NCBI GenBank assembly: GCA_030041045.1
Contig: JASHOQ010000103.1
Location: 1-44,614 of the forward strand
DNA: 44,614 bases
Reading direction: 5' to 3'
DNA from: Acidobacteriaceae bacterium
Lineage (GTDB): Bacteria; Acidobacteriota; Terriglobia; Terriglobales; Acidobacteriaceae
Shown here: one piece after another, positions 38,805-44,614 of the stretch
Layout: every line of letters begins with the position of its first letter
How positions within the stretch are numbered: the stretch's first letter is position 1
Notes under the pieces: generated by a model
Told to the model about the DNA's origin: nothing
Seen by the model: only the letters and a program-made list of their open reading frames with translations
Databases searched by the model: none
Translations under genes and position numbers: made by a program

Positions 38805-40052
38805 TCAGTGCCCGATCCGCCAGTGCAACAACGCTGCAACGCCCACCGGATGCGGGCCATAGAACGGCAACAGCCGTTCCGGCGTCTCGTAAAGCGTGCC
38901 TTGGGCTCCGAGCTCGACCGCGCTCCAGTCGCTGTGCCAGATGCGATGCGCGTAGCCGCCGGTATAGGCCTGCACGCGGCCAACCACCGTTTCCTCAGGG
39001 GGAGAGAGCGCGCCCAACAGGTCCGTGGTGCGGTCGTCGTTTTCCATTCTTGTCCAGAGGGACTGCCGTGCGCGCAACCGCGTTTCCGCTTCAAACAAGT
39101 ACCCATTCGCATTCACATCCGTGCCGATGGTGTGATTGCGTCCCCACACTGCGGTCGCATCGAGCTCGGTGCTCGTCCACGCGTAATGCATGGCCACCGA
39201 TGCCGTCTGCCGCAGAATGTCTTCCTGCGGGTGCAGCGCCTCGGGCGAGGTCAAGCGTCCGACCGAGTACTGCGCAATCCAATCACGGGCGAGCGCAGCC
39301 GTGAGACGCGTGGACCAGGAATCGACCGCACCTTGATAAATCGTCCAGCGATTCTCACCGGGCTCGCGGCCGTGAAACCCCGAAGCCTCAATGCGAGCCC
39401 AGCCCCAGGTCAGGCCGCCCGTCAGTACGTCGTAAGCAATGTGCGTGGAGTCCTGCAGATGGTGCGCGAGTGGAGCGAGCGGATCGCTCTCCGCGCTGGC
39501 GCGATGCGGAAAGGCCACGGGGCCTAGCGCCGGATCGCCGACCACCGCGGCATAGAGCGTCGCCACTCCGCGCTCGCCCAGGTTCTGGTCATAGAGGGCC
39601 GCCAGCTCCATGAAGAGATCGTGGGGATGCTGCCCATCGACAATCGGCTTGCCGAATGCCGTTTCTCCCTGCTGGAAGAGCTCGGGATAGTAGCGCCCGG
39701 TGATCGTTGCCGGCTCCAGGCTGAGCATGCTCACGAACGTCCATTGGCCATGGGCGGTGCTGCGCTGCGCCATGCCCATCACCCAGTTCACGCTGAAAAA
39801 TTTGTCGTGTCCGCGCGGCCCCGTCTGCTGCTGCTCCACCACGATCGCCTGGCCGTGCAGCATTTCCATCCACCTGCCGCTCATGCGCACGAGCATGGGC
39901 GGCGTGCTCGAATCGGGATCCAGGCTCGTGCCCGACGCACTGTGCCGCAACACGTTTTGTTTGAAGGTCCCCACCGGGCCGCCCATATTCATCTGGCTTT
40001 GAGCCACACACCGCACGCACAGCAGGCACACTGCCAACCACCGCAGCTTCAT
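38805..40052 (-). CDS. Predicted outer-membrane beta-barrel protein, unknown function
   Basis: 415 residues with a signal peptide (MKLRWLAVCLLCVRCVAQSQ). Alternating aromatic/hydrophobic strands ending in an H/F-rich segment (VGVAALLHWRIGH) suggest a barrel. Conserved-looking phrases include GHDKFFSVNWVMGMAQRS, SLEPATITGRYYPELFQ and PIVDGQHPHDLFMELAALY. The many Met and His residues (MNMGG, QHPHD) would fit metal handling, and I recall similar proteins beside metal-resistance genes, but this is not verified. The Cys-rich secreted protein lies directly upstream on the same strand, 135 bp away, probably in one operon. Confidence 0.65.
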   Translation of the reverse strand: MKLRWLAVCLLCVRCVAQSQMNMGGPVGTFKQNVLRHSASGTSLDPDSSTPPMLVRMSGRWMEMLHGQAIVVEQQQTGPRGHDKFFSVNWVMGMAQRSTAHGQWTFVSMLSLEPATITGRYYPELFQQGETAFGKPIVDGQHPHDLFMELAALYDQNLGERGVATLYAAVVGDPALGPVAFPHRASAESDPLAPLAHHLQDSTHIAYDVLTGGLTWGWARIEASGFHGREPGENRWTIYQGAVDSWSTRLTAALARDWIAQYSVGRLTSPEALHPQEDILRQTASVAMHYAWTSTELDATAVWGRNHTIGTDVNANGYLFEAETRLRARQSLWTRMENDDRTTDLLGALSPPEETVVGRVQAYTGGYAHRIWHSDWSAVELGAQGTLYETPERLLPFYGPHPVGVAALLHWRIGH

Positions 40053-40187
40053 CGCAAAGCATCCCCTTCACGCACTGACAGGTTTCTTGAACGCATGGGA
40101 TGACCCGCGCCGCCGCAGTTCTCTCGCGGCGAATGCTCGAGGCCATCTCAGCCGTCTCTTACTGTTCGCGAAAGAATGCGGGCAGGA

Positions 40188-40523
40188 TCAGGTGCGCAGC
40201 ACCGTGGGCGGCAGAGGATGGAAAGAAACGATTGCGGAAGACTCGCGCTGCGACGCTCGACAAACCTTGAGAGCAGCCAGAGCAATGGTTCGCTGGCCCG
40301 GGCCTTGCGATCGCGCGCCATCGGTGGTTCGATTGCCGGTCGGGGCGGGCCTGGCGGCAAGGTTTCCGGGTGCGCAGCAGCGGGCGCGGCGCATCGTAGT
40401 CGTCGGGACGCAACAGGAGTGCGCGCCGATGTACTTCATCCCCTTGCAGGCTCCCAAGCAAGGCGCAGGCGCCAAAGCGAGCGGGATGGCCAGGAGCAGG
40501 ATGAGCGCAGAGGCAAATCGCAT
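40188..40523 (-). CDS. Small secreted cysteine-rich protein
   Basis: 111 residues with a signal peptide (MRFASALILLLAIPLALAPAP). The mature start carries a cysteine cluster: C..C at CLGAC, then GAHSCCVPT and ARCCAP, six Cys in about 30 residues, with a nearby His. The rest is low complexity, basic and Ser/Pro-containing. Such clusters bind copper or other soft metals, or form disulfides. The C-terminal half may be non-conserved, and no ribosome site is visible. It lies upstream of the outer-membrane protein on the same strand. Whether the whole frame is translated is uncertain. Confidence 0.5.
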   Translation of the reverse strand: MRFASALILLLAIPLALAPAPCLGACKGMKYIGAHSCCVPTTTMRRARCCAPGNLAARPAPTGNRTTDGARSQGPGQRTIALAALKVCRASQRESSAIVSFHPLPPTVLRT

Positions 40524-40840
40524 GGAGCTATTCTACGCTGCTCCGGTAGAGGTGTTTCAATTTGAAGAAGAACATTCCTCAGGGCCGAACCCCGATTTCT
40601 TCTGAGCTGCATGCGGCACGGCTGAAGCCGTGTTCTTTCAAGACAGACTCAGACTGAAAGACTGTGTTCCCATTCGCAGAGCGGCCCGCTGTGAGAAAAT
40701 GGAAAGGTAAGAATCTCCGGCGCGGCCCGCTAGGGCGCGCGACATCCGCACTGCAACCAGGGCACACACGCCGCTTGCCGCGGAGAGGCGCACTGCGGCC
40801 TCGGCGAGGCCGGGGAAATTGAACCGGGAATCATTCACGA
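40524..40840. other. Divergent intergenic region, Cys-rich protein and ABC-F gene
   Basis: 317 bases with no gene. It holds a REP-like palindrome CACGGC-TGAA-GCCGTG (40617-40632) followed by TTCTTTC, and the inverted CTTTCAAG..CTGAAAG around 40635-40663. Promoters for both flanking genes must lie here. Confidence 0.5.
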
Positions 40841-42439
40841 ATGATCAGTGTCTCCAACGTCACCATGCGCTACGGCGCCAGAGTTCTTTTTGAGGACGTG
40901 AGCACCGCCTTCACGTCCGGCCGGCGCTACGGGCTCACCGGACCCAACGGCGCGGGCAAGTCCACGTTCATGAAGATTCTGGCGGGCGAGCTCGAGCCAC
41001 AGAAGGGTTCCATTGTGCGCCCGCGCAAACTGGGAGTCTTGCGCCAGGATCAGTTCGCCTTCGATGCCTATCGCGTCCTCGACACGGTCATCATGGGCAA
41101 CAAGCCGCTCTGGGCCGCGTTCGAGGAGCGCGACCGCATCTACGCGAAACCGGAGATGACCGACGCGGACGGCATGCGCCTGGGCGAACTCGAGGGCGTC
41201 ATCGGCGACGAGGACGGTTATACCGCCGAAAGCGACGCCGCGGTTCTGCTCGACGGCCTCGACATTCCCGAGCCGCTGCACGAGCGCAAAATGGCCGAGC
41301 TGCAGGGTGGGCAAAAGGTACGCGTGCTCGTGGCGCAGGCGCTCTTCGGCAAACCGGAAGCCTTGCTGCTCGACGAGCCCACCAACTATCTCGACCTCGA
41401 CTCCATCCACTGGCTGCAGGATTTTCTGCTCGGCTATGACGGCACGCTCATCGCCATCTCCCACGACCGCCACTTTCTGAACTCCGTCACCACGCACACC
41501 GCCGACATCGATTACCAGACCATCATCACGTACACCGGGGGCTACGACGACATGGTGATGGCCAAAACGCAAATTCGCGCCCGACTTGAATCCGAGATCG
41601 CGCAGCGCGAGAAAAAAATCGCGCAGCTCAACGAGTTCATTGCGCGCTTCGCCGCGGGCACCCGCTCCTCACAGGTCACCAGCCGGCGCAAGGAAGTGGA
41701 GCGGCTGCAATCGAACGAGCTCGCCCGCTCCAACATCCAGCGCCCCTACATCCGCTTCGACCAGGTGCGTCCCAGCGGCAAACATGTGCTCGAATTCAAG
41801 CACATCACCAAGAACTATGGCGACCTGAATGTCATTGACGGCTTCACCGCGAATGTGTTGCGCGGGGAGAAAGTCTGCATCATGGGCCGCAACGGCGCGG
41901 GCAAGACCACGCTGCTCAAGTCCCTGCTCGCGAATTATCCTGGGCTTGCCGAAAAGGGCTTCGCCGTTGACTCCGGCTCCGTCTTCTGGGGTCACGAGGC
42001 GCAGGTGGGCTACTTTCCCCAGGACGTGGGTTCAACCATCGAGCACGGCCTCACCGTGGCCGAGTGGCTGCATCGCTGGAAGCCCGACGCGCACGTCGAA
42101 GACATCCGCGGCATCCTGGGCCAGATGCTGTTTTCCGGCGAGGAAGGAGCCAAGCCCACCGTGGCGCTCTCCGGAGGCGAGCAGGCGCGGCTCGCCTTCT
42201 GCAAGCTCATCCTCACCAAGCCCAACATTCTCATCTGCGACGAGCCCACCAACCACCTCGACCTCGAGGCCATCAACGCGCTCAACATCGCGCTGCAGCG
42301 CTACGAGGGAACGGTCCTGCTGGTCACGCACGATCACGACCTCATCGATGAAGTGGCCACGCGGCTCTGGGTCTTTCACGATCACGCTCTTGAAGACTTC
42401 CAGGGTCCCTACGAGGAGTGGAAGGGCAAGCACAGCTAG
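40841..42439 (+). CDS. ybiT: ABC-F family ATPase, YbiT-like
   Basis: 532 residues with two ABC domains and no membrane part. Walker A motifs GPNGAGKS (34-41) and GRNGAGKT, signature motifs LQGGQK and LSGGEQ, and Walker B LLDEPTNYLDLDS and ICDEPTNHLDLEA are all present. The opening ISVSNVTMRYG, the stretch LGVLRQDQFAFDAYRVLDTVIMG and the linker TRSSQVTSRRKEVERL correspond closely to E. coli YbiT. ABC-F proteins bind the ribosomal E site and assist translation. The first signature has Gln for Ser (LQGGQ). Its TAG stop and that of the convergent gene share a CTAG. Confidence 0.9.
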   Translation: MISVSNVTMRYGARVLFEDVSTAFTSGRRYGLTGPNGAGKSTFMKILAGELEPQKGSIVRPRKLGVLRQDQFAFDAYRVLDTVIMGNKPLWAAFEERDRIYAKPEMTDADGMRLGELEGVIGDEDGYTAESDAAVLLDGLDIPEPLHERKMAELQGGQKVRVLVAQALFGKPEALLLDEPTNYLDLDSIHWLQDFLLGYDGTLIAISHDRHFLNSVTTHTADIDYQTIITYTGGYDDMVMAKTQIRARLESEIAQREKKIAQLNEFIARFAAGTRSSQVTSRRKEVERLQSNELARSNIQRPYIRFDQVRPSGKHVLEFKHITKNYGDLNVIDGFTANVLRGEKVCIMGRNGAGKTTLLKSLLANYPGLAEKGFAVDSGSVFWGHEAQVGYFPQDVGSTIEHGLTVAEWLHRWKPDAHVEDIRGILGQMLFSGEEGAKPTVALSGGEQARLAFCKLILTKPNILICDEPTNHLDLEAINALNIALQRYEGTVLLVTHDHDLIDEVATRLWVFHDHALEDFQGPYEEWKGKHS

Positions 42440-42933
42440 AGCAACTGCGACTGCTGCGACGAGCTCTTGCTGCCCTGGTTGGCGCCCTGTGTCGTCCCTT
42501 GACCGGTGCCCTGATTGGTCCCTTGATTTGTGCCTGGATTGGCGCCTGGATTGGCGCCTGGATTTGTGCCTTGCTTGTCGTCCCCCTTGGCGCCCTGTTT
42601 GCCGCCGTCCACCGCGCCCTTGGTGGTGTTCTTCGTTTTGGTCCAGGCCTTCTTCACGCCGTGCGCAGTGGCGTGGTAAGCCTTCCCGGTACTTTTAGCC
42701 ACGTCGTGGCTGGCGGTCACGGTGGCATTCTTCGTGTCGGTGCCCGCGTTCTTCACGTCTTGCTTCACGCCCGGCTTAGCGTTCGCGTCCGTCGTGTTGT
42801 TTGCGCTCGCATTGCCGCTCGAACTCGACGTGGACTGGCCGTTTCCGCCGGCTGCCTGGCTCCACGCAAGAGCCGGCGCTGAAATCAGCACGGCTCCCAG
42901 AAGCAATCCTGAAATGTGCCCATGGATTTTCAT
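42436..42933 (-). CDS. Secreted low-complexity Asn/Gly/Thr/Gln-rich protein
   Basis: 165 residues from the ATG at 42933. A signal peptide (MKIHGHISGLLLGAVLISAPALAWS) precedes a Ser/Asn/Thr-rich stretch. A middle part, DTKNATVTASHDVAKSTGKA then HGVKKAWTKTKNTTKGA, suggests amphipathic helices. The tail is built of four- to six-residue units NPGA/NQGT/GQGT (encoded by a degenerate 12-bp tandem repeat around 42480-42580). No domain is recognised. It may be a periplasmic or surface protein. Its stop overlaps that of the ABC-F gene. Confidence 0.65.
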   Translation of the reverse strand: MKIHGHISGLLLGAVLISAPALAWSQAAGGNGQSTSSSSGNASANNTTDANAKPGVKQDVKNAGTDTKNATVTASHDVAKSTGKAYHATAHGVKKAWTKTKNTTKGAVDGGKQGAKGDDKQGTNPGANPGANPGTNQGTNQGTGQGTTQGANQGSKSSSQQSQLL

Positions 42934-43030
42934 GGCAAGAGCATACCCCCACGGGCGATCCACTGGCACGCAGAAAATCGCTGCGCAGCCCGCTGTTCCT
43001 CACCAAACGCGCTCTCCATCCTCGCCAGCC

Positions 43031-43633
43031 TCATTGCGCCCGCGCGCTCGCCGGCGGCACTATCCCGTTCATGCGCAGATACTCCACCATCTGCCCGTAG
43101 TGGTCGTTGGCATGGGCAATGCCGAAGGCCGCAAGCGTGGCCCGCGTCTGGAAGCCCGGCTCGGGTGATTTGACCACTTCAAACGAATTCGCCGCAGTCA
43201 GCGTCGCAATCGCCTTGTGGGCGAAGGCAAACGAGCCGGCGAGCGCGGCCACCACGTCGTCCTTTGCCGTCAGCTTCGCCAGTCCCTGCACGTCCACATC
43301 CGGTTTCATTCCGCTGACGATGCCATAGAAGAAATAGTTGGCCTCCGCCACGTGCGTCGCCTGTTGCGCAAAGGTCCGCACAGTGGCAAAATCGGTGTTC
43401 TGCCCGGGCACAAAGATGGCTGCGCTGGGCGCAAAGCCGAACTTGTCGGCCGGCATCGCTTTCACTGCACCCATCATCTCCCACTCAATCACGTTCAACT
43501 GCGAGTCGAATGCCGCCGCGGGCGTGGCGATGGTTCCCGGTTGAGGTCCCTTCGCCGCATCGCTCATCTGCGCCACCGCGGTGAGCGGAGCCACGCAAAG
43601 CCAGCAAGACACAACCGCCAGTCGAAGACTCAT
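43031..43633 (-). CDS. Secreted DinB-superfamily protein
   Basis: 200 residues with a signal peptide (MSLRLAVVSCWLCVAPLTAVAQ) and GGGAGG eight bases before the ATG. The DinB four-helix-bundle signature is present: an early helix LNVIEWEMMGAVKAMP, ATHVAEANYFFYG with a metal-ligand His, and the terminal HANDHYGQMVEYLRMNGIVPP with the HxxxH pair. Members bind a divalent metal; some are thiol transferases, most are uncharacterised. Export is common for this subgroup in acidobacteria (recollection). It has no operon partner in the window. Confidence 0.87.
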   Translation of the reverse strand: MSLRLAVVSCWLCVAPLTAVAQMSDAAKGPQPGTIATPAAAFDSQLNVIEWEMMGAVKAMPADKFGFAPSAAIFVPGQNTDFATVRTFAQQATHVAEANYFFYGIVSGMKPDVDVQGLAKLTAKDDVVAALAGSFAFAHKAIATLTAANSFEVVKSPEPGFQTRATLAAFGIAHANDHYGQMVEYLRMNGIVPPASARAQ

Positions 43634-43699
43634 CGCAAACCTCCCATCGTGACTTTTCTTGACGCGCTCACAGGCTATCAGAAATGCAACCGGCCTTCG

Positions 43700-44614
43700 T
43701 CATGCCCGCCGCCGCGCGGCCTCCTCATACACCTCGGCGTACTCCCGCGCCGGACTCTCCCAGGAATAATCCAGCGCCATGCCGTTGCGCATCAGGCGTT
43801 GCCACGCCTTCTTGTCTGGGAATGTCTCGAGAGCCCGGTCGATGGCGGCCAGCAGGTCCATTGGATCGTAACCGGCAAACTTGAATCCCGTCCCGGTTCC
43901 CTCTTCCGCGTCCCACTCGTCGATGGTGTCGTCCAGCCCGCCCGTGGCCCGGACCACCGGCACGGTGCCGTACTTGAGCGAATACAACTGGTTCAGCCCC
44001 GAAGGCTCGTAGCGCGACGGCATCAGGAACATGTCCGCGCCGGCTTCAATCTTATGCGCCAGGGCATCGTCATAACCTATGCGCACCGCCACTCTTCCCG
44101 GGTGCCGGAAGACCCATCCGCGAAGGAAGTTCTCGTAAATGGGCTCGCCTGAACCTAGCGCCGTCACGACTACATCGCGCACAACCAGCTCCTCGGCAAT
44201 CCTCGAAATCAGGTCAATTCCCTTTTGCGTGGCCAGCCGCGAGACGATTCCGATCACCGCCGTCGACTCGGCCACCTCCTCCAGGCCAAACGCATGCAAC
44301 AAGTCGGCGCGGCAGGCGCGCTTCCCCTCGAGATGCTCCGCCGAATAATGCGCGGCCAGACTGGGATCCGATGCCGGGTTCCACCGGGCGTAATCCACGC
44401 CGTTCAAAATGCCGCGAAGATCGGCCGCACGCACGCGCAGGATTCCGTCCAATTGCTCGCCGAACTCGGGGGTTTGAATCTCCTCAGCATATTTCCTGCT
44501 CACCGTGGTCAGCAGATCGGAGTAGACGATGCCCCCTTTCAGAAAATTGAAGCGGTCATACTCCTCCAGCTTGTCCATGGTGAACAGGCTCCAGGGAAAC
44601 AGCAGTTGCTCGGT
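43700..44614 (-). CDS. glgA: Glycogen synthase, C-terminal part (5' end outside window)
   Basis: 305 codons of a GT5 glycogen/starch synthase; the frame runs off the right edge (first visible residues TEQLLFPWSLFTMDK). Landmarks: FNFLKGGIVYSDLLTTVSRKYAEEI, GILNGVDYARWNP, GIVSRLATQKGIDLI, MFLMPSRYEPSGLNQLYSLKYG (ADP-glucose-binding E-x-x-G region) and RATGGLDDTI. It transfers glucose from ADP-glucose to the growing alpha-1,4 glucan. The C-terminus is complete and ends in a basic tail (EEAARRRA). No other glg gene is visible in the window. Confidence 0.93.
   Translation of the reverse strand, partial: TEQLLFPWSLFTMDKLEEYDRFNFLKGGIVYSDLLTTVSRKYAEEIQTPEFGEQLDGILRVRAADLRGILNGVDYARWNPASDPSLAAHYSAEHLEGKRACRADLLHAFGLEEVAESTAVIGIVSRLATQKGIDLISRIAEELVVRDVVVTALGSGEPIYENFLRGWVFRHPGRVAVRIGYDDALAHKIEAGADMFLMPSRYEPSGLNQLYSLKYGTVPVVRATGGLDDTIDEWDAEEGTGTGFKFAGYDPMDLLAAIDRALETFPDKKAWQRLMRNGMALDYSWESPAREYAEVYEEAARRRA

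Overview
The window is GC-rich chromosomal DNA of a free-living Gram-negative-type bacterium. Most likely it is an acidobacterium (Terriglobia). This is an inference from the ~800-residue FtsX-type orphan permease, the FecR/WD-rich secreted protein, the DinB/GYD/cupin accessory set, and the many short intergenic repeat families. No rRNA, tRNA, CRISPR array, prophage or transposase was found.

Layout. 1-3.8 kb: the 3' end of dnaE, a VapBC-type toxin-antitoxin pair read leftward from a promoter region holding a 20-bp-periodic operator-like array, and a FucI-like sugar isomerase. 3.8-9.6 kb: a membrane-anchored alpha/beta-hydrolase lacking its catalytic residues, then a leftward block rapZ, PAS-PAS-GGDEF, hpf, fabH. 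9.6-12.8 kb: the 4.5S SRP RNA gene, an ADOP-type permease and a small zinc-ribbon protein. 13-16.3 kb: a small membrane protein, an ABM-domain protein and rimO, whose interdomain linker has absorbed palindromic repeat DNA. 16.3-24 kb: an orphan 487-aa protein with a nucleotidyltransferase-like motif, a Tat cupin, yacG-pgpA, a TIG/beta-propeller protein, cinA and several small proteins. 24-30.3 kb: a TPR membrane protein, a FecR-domain protein, ruvC with a coupled secreted protein, a DUF2062 protein and a P1-type nuclease. 30.7-38.7 kb: a rightward run comprising a hybrid histidine kinase, a REC-only regulator, an Hpt protein, xseA, glmM and a HAD hydrolase. 38.8-44.6 kb: an outer-membrane protein with a small Cys-rich secreted protein, a YbiT-like ABC-F ATPase, two secreted proteins and a truncated glgA.

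How the genes work together. Kinase, single-domain regulator and Hpt protein form a self-contained multistep phosphorelay. hpf, the diguanylate cyclase and rapZ form a stationary-phase/signalling block in which the usual ptsN position is taken by a c-di-GMP enzyme. The remaining housekeeping genes (dnaE, ruvC, xseA, rimO, glmM, fabH, pgpA, ffs, glgA) are scattered.

The most unusual content is in the non-coding DNA. A 119-bp MITE-like element with TA ends is present twice in inverted orientation, differing at one base. A related 117-bp element lies elsewhere. Two of these three elements supply the stop codon of the gene they abut. There is also a 188-bp inverted repeat abutting the cinA start codon, several short-period tandem arrays at gene ends, and REP-like palindromes both between genes and inside rimO.
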